The translations under genes were made by a program, and so were the position numbers. 64,000 nt of DNA, from assembly GCF_014236855.1 (NCBI RefSeq), contig NZ_CP051261.1:2666001-2730000 (forward strand). Reading direction: 5' to 3'. Below are positions 54,016 through 62,430 of the stretch, piece by piece. This DNA is from Xanthomonas sp. SI. Lineage in GTDB: Bacteria; Pseudomonadota; Gammaproteobacteria; Xanthomonadales; Xanthomonadaceae. The stretch's first letter is position 1, and each line of letters opens with the position of its first letter. The notes below the pieces were generated by a model. That model ran no database searches. It saw only the letters and a program-made list of their open reading frames with translations, and was not told the origin of the DNA.

Positions 54016-54800
54016 CAGAATCCCAGCCAGTTGGGGTCGCGCTTGTCCAGGAACGCGCTCAGACCTTCCTGGCCTTCGGCCGAGACCCGCAGCCGCGCGA
54101 TCAGCGCCGCGTTGTCGCGGTCCAGCGTGGCGTTGTCGCCGCCGGCGGCGACCCGGCGCACCAGTGCCTTGGCCCCGGCGGCGGCGAGCGGGCCGGCCTG
54201 GCCGAGCAGCTCCACCTGGCGCTGCACCGCCGCGTCCAGCGCGGTCGGCGCCACCGTCTGGTGCACCAGGCCGATCTGGGTGGCGGTGGCCGCATCGAAC
54301 GCTTCGGCGCTGGCAAACCAGCGCCGCGCCTGGCGCGCGCCGATCGCGGCGATCACATATGGCGAAATCACCGCCGGCAACAGGCCCAGGCGGCTCTCGC
54401 TGAGTCCGAAGCGGGCATCGGTGGAGGCCACGGCGATGTCGCAGCAGGCGACCAGGCCGACCGCGCCGCCGAACGTGGCGCCATGCACCCGCGCCACGGT
54501 CGGCTTGGGCAGTTCGTCCAGGGTGCGCATCAGCTGCGCCAGCGCCAGCGCATCGGCCAGGTTCTCCGCCTCGCTGGCGCTGGCCATCGAGCGCATCCAT
54601 TGCAGGTCGGCGCCGGCCGAGAACGCGGCGCCGGCGCCGGCCAGCACCACCACCTTGACCTTCGGATCGGCGCCGATCTGCTGCAGCGCTTCGGTCAGCC
54701 GCGCGATCAGCGCGGCGTCGAACGCGTTGCGCACGTCCGGTCGGTTCAGCCGCAGCGTCAGGACCTTGCCTGAGCGCTCCAGCAGCAATGCATCGCTCAT
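54012..54800 (-). CDS. Enoyl-CoA hydratase/isomerase, probably methylglutaconyl-CoA hydratase
   Basis: A 262-residue crotonase-fold protein. The oxyanion-hole motifs are AGAAFSAGADLQWMRSMA and HGATFGGAVGLVACCD, and the catalytic glutamate region is FGLSESRLGLLPAVISPYV. The glutamate and the FSAGADLQWM stretch resemble LiuC-type methylglutaconyl-CoA hydratases. With HMG-CoA lyase nearby on the same strand, a role in leucine/isovalerate catabolism is likely but not proved. It is divergent from feoA, with its start overlapping the feo promoter region. Confidence 0.88.
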   Translation of the reverse strand: MSDALLLERSGKVLTLRLNRPDVRNAFDAALIARLTEALQQIGADPKVKVVVLAGAGAAFSAGADLQWMRSMASASEAENLADALALAQLMRTLDELPKPTVARVHGATFGGAVGLVACCDIAVASTDARFGLSESRLGLLPAVISPYVIAAIGARQARRWFASAEAFDAATATQIGLVHQTVAPTALDAAVQRQVELLGQAGPLAAAGAKALVRRVAAGGDNATLDRDNAALIARLRVSAEGQEGLSAFLDKRDPNWLGFW

Positions 54801-54888
54801 CGGCAGTTCTCGTACGGAGGGATAACGGCAGCCATATGGGAATCATAGCGGGCCGCGCCGGCCACGCCATGACGCACTGCGACGGTGC

Positions 54889-54913
54889 TACAATTGATAA
54901 CCATTCTTATTCG
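54889..54913 (+). promoter_or_regulatory. feo promoter with Fur-box-like site
   Basis: A -10 box TACAAT at 54889-54894 is followed at once by TGATAACCATTCTTATTCG (54895-54913), an AT-rich stretch resembling the Fur consensus GATAATGATAATCATTATC. It is the only AT-rich patch in this intergenic region and lies 13 bases before the feoA start, the usual place for iron-dependent repression. Confidence 0.65.
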
Positions 54914-54925
54914 ACGGAACGTTCC

Positions 54926-55183
54926 GTGACGTTGTCCGATATGCCGTTGCGCAGCACCGCCACCGTGGAGACCGTGCACGACCGCCAGCCCAACGACGCC
55001 ATCGCGCGCCGCCTGCGCGAGCTGGGTTTCGTCGCGGGTGAGCAGGTGCAGGTGCTGGCCAGCGGCCCGGTCGGCGGCGAGCCGTTGCTGGTGCAGGTCG
55101 GCTATACCCGTTTCGCCCTGCGCCGCAGCGAAGCGGCGCGGGTGCAGGTCAGCGTCGTTGCCGCCACCGAGGCGCAGTCATGA
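54926..55183 (+). CDS. feoA: Ferrous iron transport protein A
   Basis: An 85-residue SH3-like cytoplasmic protein needed for FeoB activity. Characteristic residues are IARRLRELGFVAGEQVQVLA and GEPLLVQVGYTRFALRRSEA. The GTG at 54926 gives the normal FeoA length and MTLSDMPLR-type start; an ATG five codons later is also possible. The frame upstream of it runs through the Fur-box region and is not coding. It overlaps feoB by four bases (ATGA). Confidence 0.9.
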   Translation: MTLSDMPLRSTATVETVHDRQPNDAIARRLRELGFVAGEQVQVLASGPVGGEPLLVQVGYTRFALRRSEAARVQVSVVAATEAQS

Positions 55184-57039
55184 GCGCGGAGGCCGTTCCG
55201 CTGCGCCTGGCCCTGGTCGGCAATCCGAACTGCGGCAAGACCGCGCTGTTCAACCAGCTCACCGGCAGCAAGCAGAAAGTGGCCAACTACGCTGGCGTGA
55301 CCGTCGAGCGCAAGGAAGGCCGCTTCCGCGCGCCGTCCGGGCGCGACTTCGCGGTGCTCGACCTGCCGGGCGCCTACAGCCTGCAGCCGGCCAGCCTGGA
55401 CGAGGCGATCACCCGCGACCTGTGCCGCGGCTTCTATCCGGGCGAGCCGGCGCCGGACGTGCTGGTGTGCGTGGTCGACGCCACCAACCTGCGCCTGCAC
55501 CTGCGTTTCGTGCTGGAGCTGCGCGAACTGGGCAAGCCGATGCTGGTGGCGCTGAACATGGTCGACGCCGCGCAGCGCCGCGGCATCCAGATCGACCGCC
55601 AGGCGCTGGAAGATGCGCTCGGCGTGCCGGTGATCGAGACCGTGGCGGTGCGCCGCAACGGCGCCAAGGCCCTGGTCGAGCGGCTCGACGCGCTGGCCCC
55701 GGCGTTGCCGCCGGCGGTGGCGCCGGCCGAAGGGCAGGGCGACTACCATCAGCAGGTGCGGCGCATCCTCGCCGCCGCGGTGTCGATGCCGACCCGCACC
55801 TCGCGCATCGACGACGCGCTGGACCGCTGGCTGCTGCACCCGGTTGCCGGGCTGCTGACCCTGGCGCTGGTGATGTTCCTGATCTTCCAGGCGGTGTACG
55901 CCTGGGCGGCGCCGTTGATGGACCTGATCGACGGCGGCAGCAAGGCGCTCGGCGCCTGGGTCGGCAGCACCTTGCCGGAGGGTCCGCTCAACAGCTTGCT
56001 GGTCAACGGCATCATCGCCGGCCTCGGCGGGGTGGTGATCTTCCTGCCGCAGATCCTGATCCTGTTCGCCTTCATCCTGGCGCTGGAGGAATCCGGCTAC
56101 CTGCCGCGCGCGGCGTTCCTGCTCGACCGCATGATGGCCGCGGCCGGACTGTCGGGGCGTTCGTTCATCCCGCTGCTGTCCAGCTTCGCCTGCGCGGTGC
56201 CCGGCATCATGTCCACGCGCAGCATCCAGGATCCGCGCGACCGCCTGGCCACGATCCTGGTCGCGCCGTTGATGACCTGCTCGGCGCGCTTGCCGGTGTA
56301 CGCGCTGCTGATCGGCGCGTTCATCCCGCAGAAAAAGGTCTGGGGTGTGTTCAACCAGCAGGGCCTGGTGCTGTTCGGGCTGTATTTCGCCGCGATCGCT
56401 AGCGCGCTGGCGGTATCGTGGACGATGAAGAAGTGGCGCCGCGACAAGGGCGAGCACCCGCTGCTGCTGGAGCTGCCCTCGTACCGCGTGCCGCACCTGC
56501 GCGACCTGGCGCTGGGCCTGTGGGAGCGCGCGGCGATCTTCCTCAAGCGCGTCGGCGGCATCATCCTGGCGCTGACCATCCTGCTGTGGTTCCTGCTGTC
56601 GTTCCCGGCCGCGCCGGCCAACGCCACGCTGCCGGCGATCGACTACAGCTTCGCCGGCCGCATCGGCCATGCGATGACCACGGTGTTCGCGCCGCTGGGC
56701 TTCAACTGGCAGATCTGCATCGCGCTGATCCCCGGCCTGGCCGCACGCGAAGTGGCGGTGGCGTCGCTGGCGACGGTGTACGCGCTGGCGGCGGCCGACG
56801 ACGATGCCGCCGCGCAGGCGCTGTCGCCGCTGATCCACAATGGCTGGTCGCTGGCCACCGCGCTGTCGCTGTTGGTCTGGTACATCTATGCGCCGATGTG
56901 CATTTCCACCCTGGCCACGATCAAGCGCGAGACCAACTCGTGGAAGCAGATGAGCTTCGCCGCGTTCTACCTGTTCGCGCTGGCGTATCTGGCCTCGCTG
57001 GTCACCTACCAGGTCGCGGCGGCGCTGGGAGCCGGCTGA
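55180..57039 (+). CDS. feoB: Ferrous iron transport protein B
   Basis: A 619-residue inner-membrane Fe2+ transporter. The N-terminal G-domain has G1 GNPNCGKTALFN, G3 LDLPGAYSL and G4 LNMVDAAQ, followed by about eight to ten transmembrane helices with Gate-type cores FACAVPGIMSTR and GLAAREVAVASLATVY. It is shorter than the 773-residue E. coli protein, mainly in the cytoplasmic linker and C-terminus, which is normal for Xanthomonas as I recall it. It lies between feoA and a cysteine-rich small gene, all in one operon. Confidence 0.96.
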   Translation: MSAEAVPLRLALVGNPNCGKTALFNQLTGSKQKVANYAGVTVERKEGRFRAPSGRDFAVLDLPGAYSLQPASLDEAITRDLCRGFYPGEPAPDVLVCVVDATNLRLHLRFVLELRELGKPMLVALNMVDAAQRRGIQIDRQALEDALGVPVIETVAVRRNGAKALVERLDALAPALPPAVAPAEGQGDYHQQVRRILAAAVSMPTRTSRIDDALDRWLLHPVAGLLTLALVMFLIFQAVYAWAAPLMDLIDGGSKALGAWVGSTLPEGPLNSLLVNGIIAGLGGVVIFLPQILILFAFILALEESGYLPRAAFLLDRMMAAAGLSGRSFIPLLSSFACAVPGIMSTRSIQDPRDRLATILVAPLMTCSARLPVYALLIGAFIPQKKVWGVFNQQGLVLFGLYFAAIASALAVSWTMKKWRRDKGEHPLLLELPSYRVPHLRDLALGLWERAAIFLKRVGGIILALTILLWFLLSFPAAPANATLPAIDYSFAGRIGHAMTTVFAPLGFNWQICIALIPGLAAREVAVASLATVYALAAADDDAAAQALSPLIHNGWSLATALSLLVWYIYAPMCISTLATIKRETNSWKQMSFAAFYLFALAYLASLVTYQVAAALGAG

Positions 57040-57040
57040 G

Positions 57041-57295
57041 ATGAGCACGTCGCTGCTGCTGCAGTACCTCGTGATCGCGCTGGCGGTCCTGCTCAGCGCC
57101 TGGGTGGTGCTGAAGAAGCAATTTCCCGGCACCGCGCGCAAGCTGCGCGGCGCCATCGCCGTGCGCCTGCTCAAGCCGGGCCGCGCGCCCTGGCTGCAGG
57201 CGATGGGCCGCAAGATCGCGCCTGCGGCCACCGCCGGTGCCGGCGCGTGCGGCGGCTGCGACAACTGCGGTCCGGCACCGCCGCGTCGCCATTGA
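57041..57295 (+). CDS. Small cysteine-rich membrane protein of the feo operon (FeoC-like position)
   Basis: An 84-residue protein with one N-terminal transmembrane helix (LLLQYLVIALAVLLSAWVV), a basic middle and a C-terminal CGGCDNCG cluster. It follows feoB by a single base. It is not a homologue of the winged-helix FeoC, but small Cys-rich proteins with a CxxCxxC-type end are often encoded after feoB, and may bind iron or regulate FeoB. The function is inferred from position. Confidence 0.8.
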   Translation: MSTSLLLQYLVIALAVLLSAWVVLKKQFPGTARKLRGAIAVRLLKPGRAPWLQAMGRKIAPAATAGAGACGGCDNCGPAPPRRH

Positions 57296-57337
57296 GCTGA
57301 AGCGGCGGGCGGAAAAGATGAGGCGAAACCGGCTGCC

Positions 57338-57733
57338 ATGAGCGATCTGTCGCTCCCCATGTCGCCACACGCCGGCGCCTTCTTCGGCCTGGAGCTGCAG
57401 GCGCTTGCCCCACCGCAGCGCGACGCATTGCGCCAGGCCGATGCCGATTTCCGCGCCGTCGCGGCTGGCCGCGCGCCGCTGCACGCACGCATCGATACCG
57501 AAGCGCCATTGCCGGCCGACGGCGGCACCCGCTATTACCTGGGGCAGGGCTATAGGCTGACGGTGCTGCGCCGCCTGTCCTCCATCGGTGCGCAGACCGC
57601 GATCGCCTACGGCCCGATCCTGCAGTTGGACGAGGCGCTGTTCGCGGCGGCGACACTCCCCGCCATCTCGGATGTGCGTCTGTATACGCATGCCGCGCTG
57701 GGGCAATTGTTGGGCGTCGCAGCACAGGCTTGA
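57338..57733 (+). CDS. Hypothetical protein, 131 residues
   Basis: A soluble protein with balanced composition (FFGLELQALAPPQRDALRQA; RYYLGQGYRLTVLRRLSS; AIAYGPILQLDEALF). No signal peptide, membrane segment or known motif. It follows the feo operon by 42 bases. A roughly 34-base sequence spanning its start (57309-57342) is partly repeated downstream at 57830-57863, after the gene, but without an intact copy of the gene. I do not recognise the family. Confidence 0.6.
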   Translation: MSDLSLPMSPHAGAFFGLELQALAPPQRDALRQADADFRAVAAGRAPLHARIDTEAPLPADGGTRYYLGQGYRLTVLRRLSSIGAQTAIAYGPILQLDEALFAAATLPAISDVRLYTHAALGQLLGVAAQA

Positions 57734-58140
57734 TGCCGGCACCCGCGGACCGTTGTCCGGCGGCCGCCATGGTGGCGGCTGCGACTGCTGAGGCCTGTCA
57801 CCGTCGCGGCGGCATCGACTTTGCCGGCAGGCGGAATGGGTGAGGCGAAACTTGCTGCCGTGAGGCTGCGCCGTCCAGTTGCGCCTGCGGCGATGGCTGT
57901 TGCCGACATCGCGTTGTGCCCAAAAAAGCCTGCCCGCATCCGCGCGAGCGCGAGACCGGTTCGCGTAGCGGTCTCGCCGCAGCGTCTTGGCCGCACGATG
58001 CGCTCTGCGCTGGCGCTGCTTTGAAGTGCTACTGCCATGCCTGCGTGATAAGCAACGTAGAAGGCTCAGATGCGATCTGGCGGGAAGGTGGGGCAGCGGT
58101 CGCTGCCAGCGCAAGCTCGGGGCCGGCCGACCGAAGTTTC
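57734..58140. other. Intergenic region with a repeat of the preceding gene's start
   Basis: No intact gene is supported. GGCGGAATGGGTGAGGCGAA at 57830-57849 followed by CTTGCTGCCGTGAG resembles 57309-57342 around the start of the preceding gene. The frames beyond it show no matching protein. This may be a decayed duplication. Confidence 0.4.
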
Positions 58141-58397
58141 AAATTCGTTCAATATTATAATATTCATGCAATTTGATTTGCTGCATTTAGTTAATTTTGC
58201 GTGCCACCAATATGTAGCATTGCTTGGGTAGGCTCTGCGCACCGTCACTCCGGCTGGGATTCCTCGGTAAACGTCGATCGAGATACTTCGCACGCCATGC
58301 GCGGAGGTTTCGCTGCGTTTTCCAGGATGATCGTGTGTGACGCAGTGGCGCTATTTTGTCTACATCTTGGGCTGGCTTATTTATTAGGGAGAGTGGT
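58141..58397. other. AT-rich upstream region of the secreted protein gene
   Basis: The composition drops sharply (well below half G+C in places by eye), with AATATTATAATATT at 58151-58164 containing a perfect TATAAT (58156-58161). No clear -35 is visible. It probably holds the promoter of the gene at 58398 and, by composition, looks foreign to the surrounding DNA. Confidence 0.5.
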
Positions 58398-58991
58398 ATG
58401 TCGAAATTTAAATTAAGGATCATCTTGTTCTCGTTGGTCCTGTTCTTGTTCAGTGGCGTCGCCTCTGCAGATCCGTCTACGCAATTGAAAACCACCTTCG
58501 GTGGCTGGATCGGCAAGCAGCAGCGTTCCGAATATATCGACGGATCGGACTGGCATTACTGCTTCAGCAACCAGGGCGGTTCCTGCGGTTCGGTGGCGCT
58601 GACCACGGGCCACAGCTCCTGCGTCACCCGGGGATTCAATATCGGTATCAAATGGGCGGTTCCCACCCGGGTCGGCTCGATGGAAATCAACGGCGGCTAC
58701 AACAACTCGTGGTCGGCGTGCAACGTACGCTCGGAAACCGTGACCTGTTCGCCGAAACCCGGCTGGAAAGGCCGCGCTGCGATCATCTTCAGCGAGCGTG
58801 TCGGCACGGTCAATGTGGTCGGTGGCGATCCGAATTATTACGTCACCTTGCAGTCTTCCTGCCCGGCAGGCTGGAAGTCGAACTGGGAAGGTGGCTACGG
58901 TTGGTCCTGTCGATATAACGGCGGCACTTATTCCCGGCAGGGTTATCTGCCGGAATGGCGCGGCAGTACCTGCGACTACGAGCGCATCTAA
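58398..58991 (+). CDS. Secreted cysteine-rich protein of unknown function
   Basis: A 197-residue exported protein. The signal peptide MSKFKLRIILFSLVLFLFSG ends near VASA, and an AGGGAGAG ribosome site (58386-58392) precedes the ATG. The mature part has eight cysteines (WHYCF, GGSCGS, SSCVT, SACNV, VTCSP, SSCPA, WSCRY, STCDY), enough for four disulfides, and many Gly, Ser, Trp and Tyr residues in short beta-like strands (MEINGGYNNSWSACN). I do not recognise a family. Codon use at the N-terminus is less GC-biased (AAATTTAAATTAAGG), suggesting transfer. It ends before a strong terminator. Confidence 0.8.
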   Translation: MSKFKLRIILFSLVLFLFSGVASADPSTQLKTTFGGWIGKQQRSEYIDGSDWHYCFSNQGGSCGSVALTTGHSSCVTRGFNIGIKWAVPTRVGSMEINGGYNNSWSACNVRSETVTCSPKPGWKGRAAIIFSERVGTVNVVGGDPNYYVTLQSSCPAGWKSNWEGGYGWSCRYNGGTYSRQGYLPEWRGSTCDYERI

Positions 58992-59013
58992 GCGCGCCTT
59001 GCGGTAGCAGGTT

Positions 59014-59058
59014 CCCGTGCTTGCGCTTGTTCGGGCAAGCACGGGGTTGTGTCGTTGT
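59014..59058 (+). terminator. Intrinsic terminator after the secreted protein gene
   Basis: CCCGTGCTTGC (59014-59024) pairs perfectly with GCAAGCACGGG (59035-59045) over a 10-base loop and is followed by a T-rich stretch (GTTGTGTCGTTGTTTT). It is the clearest Rho-independent terminator in the window. Confidence 0.88.
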
Positions 59059-59081
59059 TTTCCAGGCTCGTGGCAATCCCA

Positions 59082-60110
59082 ATGAAGATCAATAGTTCCG
59101 TATATCGAGGGTATTTACCGCTGGTGATCGTTGGCGGCTTGTTCGCCAGTGCCGCGTTGTATTTCTATCAGGGTGGGCACGGGCGCTTGTCCGGCGCGGA
59201 AAGCGAAACCGCCGCGCTGGCAGACGCCTCCGTCCCAGATCGGTTTGGCACGGGCCTCAGTGCGGCCAATCCTTATCGACCCACCCGACCCGTGGTCGAG
59301 GATGCGCCCACGCATGCCGGCATCGCCGATGCGGCAATGCCGTTCGAGGCTGGCGAGATCCAGCGCCGCTTGCAGGAGTTCTTCGCCCGGGTGAACGCCA
59401 ACCCGCCGCCGTCGCGCGCCGAGCAGGACGCATTCGCGGCACGGCTGCTGGCAGCGGTCGATGGCAGCGCCGAGGCGAGACAGGCGGTGGCCGAGGCCTA
59501 CCGGGCCATGCCGGCAAGCCAGGCGATGGAGCGCGACATGCTGCGCGGCATGCTGGTGCCCTCGCCGCAGGGGCGCGCGCTGGTGCTCGACGAGGCCAAC
59601 CAGATCTGGGCCAGCAAGGACAAGGGACTCTACGGAGAAATGTACGAGACCTATTCCAACCTGCCTGGCCAGGCAACGCGCGAGGTCTATGCCGATGCCC
59701 TGGCGACCCTGGACGCACGCGACACCGACCAGCGCACCGCAGTGGCCGCGCTGAACTTCATCGGCACCATCGAGAACGACGTCGCGCCCGGCGCCGACGC
59801 GCTCAAGCGCAGCGCGGTGGCGCAGATGGACTCGCTGGCCTCGGGCAACGGCGACGCCTTGGTGCGCGCGATGGCGGTGCAGAAGATCTACCGCCTTTCC
59901 GCCCCGGACGCCGCCGCGGATGTGGCGGTGAACTACATCGCACGCGGCGCCACCAGCCCCTTGGTGATGACCACGCTCGATGCCGTCGCCAGCGGCGACG
60001 TGCAACTGAGTCCTACGCTCAGGTCCACGCTCGCCAGCGCCGTCGCGCGCCCCTCGGCGTCCAGCGCCGAGCGTCAGCGGTTCGGCCAGGTGGTCGGCGC
60101 GGGTCAATAG
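59082..60110 (+). CDS. Membrane-anchored periplasmic protein of unknown function
   Basis: A 342-residue protein with an N-terminal inner-membrane anchor (residues about 10-29, GYLPLVIVGGLFASAALYFY), a Pro/Thr linker and a mainly helical periplasmic part (about 95-342; [38 protein letters not shown]). This plan resembles steric chaperones such as lipase foldases, but the RxxFDY motif of that family is absent. It follows the secreted eight-cysteine protein across a terminator. The ATG at 59082 has no ribosome site; a GTG lies at 59049. Function unknown. Confidence 0.72.
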   Translation: MKINSSVYRGYLPLVIVGGLFASAALYFYQGGHGRLSGAESETAALADASVPDRFGTGLSAANPYRPTRPVVEDAPTHAGIADAAMPFEAGEIQRRLQEFFARVNANPPPSRAEQDAFAARLLAAVDGSAEARQAVAEAYRAMPASQAMERDMLRGMLVPSPQGRALVLDEANQIWASKDKGLYGEMYETYSNLPGQATREVYADALATLDARDTDQRTAVAALNFIGTIENDVAPGADALKRSAVAQMDSLASGNGDALVRAMAVQKIYRLSAPDAAADVAVNYIARGATSPLVMTTLDAVASGDVQLSPTLRSTLASAVARPSASSAERQRFGQVVGAGQ

Positions 60111-60127
60111 CCGGCCACCAGGCCGGC
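60110..60127 (+). terminator. Hairpin at the end of the anchored protein gene
   Basis: GCCGGCC (60110-60116) and GGCCGGC (60121-60127) form a perfect 7-bp stem with loop ACCA immediately at the stop codon. There is no T-run. Confidence 0.45.
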
Positions 60128-60432
60128 AAGATCGCGACCGCTCCGAGCATGTGTGGGAATCGCTGATCGGCGCAGCGAACTCTACTCATACAATCACACC
60201 ATCCTCGGCGCCGGGATCGCGCCGGACAAGTGCTGGGCGCTGGTCGAGGCGCGCTGCACCCTGGTCACTCGGCCCTGCGGACCACCACGCTTAGCCACAA
60301 CACCATCGTGCGTCGACGTTGGCCGACCTATCCCCGTGCCGGTTGGGTCGGCCCGGTCTATCGCGGACCATCGCTGTCGCTTGCGCTGCGCCGCACAGTG
60401 GAGTGCGGCCATGCTGCCGCTATGCTATGGCC
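60128..60432. other. Intergenic gap before the aminotransferase
   Basis: About 300 bases without a supported gene. Frames through it are composition shadows. A TATGCT box at 60421-60426, seven bases before the chosen ATG, is a weak -10 candidate. Confidence 0.45.
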
Positions 60433-61635
60433 ATGACGACCTCCTTCCAGTTCTCCCGCCGTGCGCAGGCGCTGACCAGTTCGGCGATCCGCGAAATCCT
60501 CAAGGTCACCGAACGCCCGGAGGTGATCTCCTTCGCCGGCGGGCTGCCGTCGCCGGACACGTTCCCGGTGGCGCGCATGCAGTACGCCTGCGACAAGGTG
60601 CTGCGCGAGGCGCCGCAGGCGGCGCTGCAATACGGCCCGACCGAAGGCTATCTGCCATTGCGCGAATGGGTGGCGGCGCGCGTGAGCCGCGACGGCGCCA
60701 GCATCCGCCCCAGCCAGGTGCTGATCACCACCGGCTCGCAGCAGGGCCTGGACCTGCTCGGCAAGGTCTTCATCGACGAAGGCAGCAAGGTGCTGGTGGA
60801 GACGCCGAGCTATCTCGGTGCGCTGCAGGCGTTCTCGCTGTTCCAGCCGGCGTTCGCGGCGATGCAGTCGGACGACGACGGGCTGGTGGTGGACGCGCTG
60901 GACGATGCGCAACTGGCCGGCGCGCGCTTCATGTACTGCCTGCCGAATTTCCAGAACCCGACCGGGCGGCGCCTGCCGCTGCACCGGCGGCAGGCGCTGG
61001 TCGCGCGCGCGGCCGCGGCCGGCGTGCCCATCGTCGAGGACGACCCCTACGGCGAGCTGTGCTACAGCGGCGACACGCTGCCGAGCCTGCTGTCGATGAA
61101 TCCGGACGCGGCCATCTACATGGGTTCGTTCTCCAAGGTGCTGGCGCCGGGCCTGCGCCTGGGCTTCGTGGTGGCGCCGGAGGCGGTGCACGCCAAGCTG
61201 GTGCAGGCCAAGCAGGCGGCGGACCTGCACACGCCCTCGTTCAGCCAGCGCATCGTCTACGAGGCGGTGCAGGACGGCTTCCTGGATGCGCACATCCCCG
61301 GCATCCGCAGCCTGTACGCGAGCCGCTGCCAGCAGATGCTGGCGGCGCTGGAGAAGTACTTTCCGTCGCAGGTGCGCTGGAACCGTCCTGCCGGCGGCAT
61401 GTTCATCTGGGTCGAATTGCCGGCAGGCATGGACGGCGGCGCGCTGCTGGCCAAGGCGATCGAGCGCAACGTCGCCTTCGTGCCGGGCGCGCCGTTCTAC
61501 GCGGTCGAGCCGCAGCGCAATACCCTGCGCCTGTCGTTCGTGACCGTGCCGGAAGAACGCATCGAGAGCGGCGTGCGCATCCTCGGCGAACTGCTGCAGG
61601 CCGAGATCGCCGCGCATCGCGGCGCGGCGGCCTGA
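60433..61635 (+). CDS. PLP-dependent aminotransferase, LysN/2-aminoadipate transaminase-like
   Basis: A 400-residue fold-type I aminotransferase. Conserved stretches are EVISFAGGLPSPDTFPV, YGPTEGYLPLREWVAAR, LPNFQNPTGRRLPL, EDDPYGELCYSG, and the PLP lysine in MGSFSKVLAPGLRLGF. These match the MocR-related, stand-alone group (LysN, 2-aminoadipate or aromatic/branched-chain transaminases) without a helix-turn-helix domain. Substrate range is usually broad; the exact one is not resolved. ATG 60433 or 60427 are both possible. The MOSC gene follows 22 bases after the stop. Confidence 0.9.
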   Translation: MTTSFQFSRRAQALTSSAIREILKVTERPEVISFAGGLPSPDTFPVARMQYACDKVLREAPQAALQYGPTEGYLPLREWVAARVSRDGASIRPSQVLITTGSQQGLDLLGKVFIDEGSKVLVETPSYLGALQAFSLFQPAFAAMQSDDDGLVVDALDDAQLAGARFMYCLPNFQNPTGRRLPLHRRQALVARAAAAGVPIVEDDPYGELCYSGDTLPSLLSMNPDAAIYMGSFSKVLAPGLRLGFVVAPEAVHAKLVQAKQAADLHTPSFSQRIVYEAVQDGFLDAHIPGIRSLYASRCQQMLAALEKYFPSQVRWNRPAGGMFIWVELPAGMDGGALLAKAIERNVAFVPGAPFYAVEPQRNTLRLSFVTVPEERIESGVRILGELLQAEIAAHRGAAA

Positions 61636-61657
61636 TTCGGCACCCGGGCGCCTGCGC

Positions 61658-62374
61658 ATGCACGCGGCTGCGGCATTGGACCTGAACCTGGGCGTGGATG
61701 CGGTGCTGGTTGGCCGCGTGCAGGACTTCACCCGGCCCGGCAGCCGCAGCGCGATCGACAAGCGGCCGTTGCCCGGGCGGTTGCGGATCGGGATCGAAGG
61801 CCTGGAACTGGACGAGCAGGGCGACCGCCGCGTGCACGGTGGTCCGGACAAGGCGCTGCATCACTATCCGCGCGACCACTACGCGGCCTGGCGCCAGGAG
61901 CTGGGCGCGCACGCCTTGCTGGAAGCGCCGGGCGCGTTCGGCGAGAACCTCAGCACGCTCGGCGCCACCGAGGCCGACCTGTGCCTGGGCGACCGGTTGC
62001 GGCTGGGCACGGCGCTGGTCGAGGTCTCGCAATCGCGGCAGCCGTGCTGGAAGTTGTCCGACCGTTTCGGCGTGGCCGCGCTGGCGCGGCGCGTGCAGGA
62101 AAGCGGCCGCACCGGCTGGTATTACCGCGTGCTGCAGCCGGGCGAGATCGCCGCCGGCGACCGGCTGGTCCTGCTGGAGCGGCCGTATCCGGCCTGGTCG
62201 CTGGCCCGGCTGATCCAACTGCTGTATCGGCGCGAGGTGGACCTGGCGCAGCTGGAGCAGGTGCTGGCGCTGCCGCTGGTACCGAACTGGCGCGTCCTGT
62301 TCGAGCGGCGCCTGGCCCAGCGCGAGGTCGAGTGCTGGGACAAGAGGCTGCTGGGGCAGCCGGCAGCGGAGTAG
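61658..62374 (+). CDS. MOSC domain protein, YiiM-like
   Basis: A 238-residue protein with an N-terminal MOSC domain (about residues 15-165; GPDKALHHYPRDHYAAW, GAFGENLSTLG, and the conserved cysteine in EVSQSRQPCWKLS) and a C-terminal 3-alpha domain (WSLARLIQLLYRREVDLAQL). E. coli YiiM of this kind is a molybdenum-cofactor enzyme that reduces N-hydroxylated bases and related compounds. A similar detoxification role is inferred. It probably forms a transcript with the aminotransferase. Confidence 0.9.
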   Translation: MHAAAALDLNLGVDAVLVGRVQDFTRPGSRSAIDKRPLPGRLRIGIEGLELDEQGDRRVHGGPDKALHHYPRDHYAAWRQELGAHALLEAPGAFGENLSTLGATEADLCLGDRLRLGTALVEVSQSRQPCWKLSDRFGVAALARRVQESGRTGWYYRVLQPGEIAAGDRLVLLERPYPAWSLARLIQLLYRREVDLAQLEQVLALPLVPNWRVLFERRLAQREVECWDKRLLGQPAAE

Positions 62375-62430
62375 GCGCGCGCGACTTCTTGCCGCGAAGC
62401 AGGGGTCATGGTCCTTCCGGCCGCTGGGCC

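Noticed and set aside
55180..57039. FeoB as truncated because it is about 150 residues shorter than in E. coli
   Set aside because: All G motifs and both gate regions are present and the shorter form is normal in this group as far as I recall.
55102..57528. An 808-codon minus-strand frame
   Set aside because: Antisense to feoB, whose G-domain and membrane helices are unmistakable.
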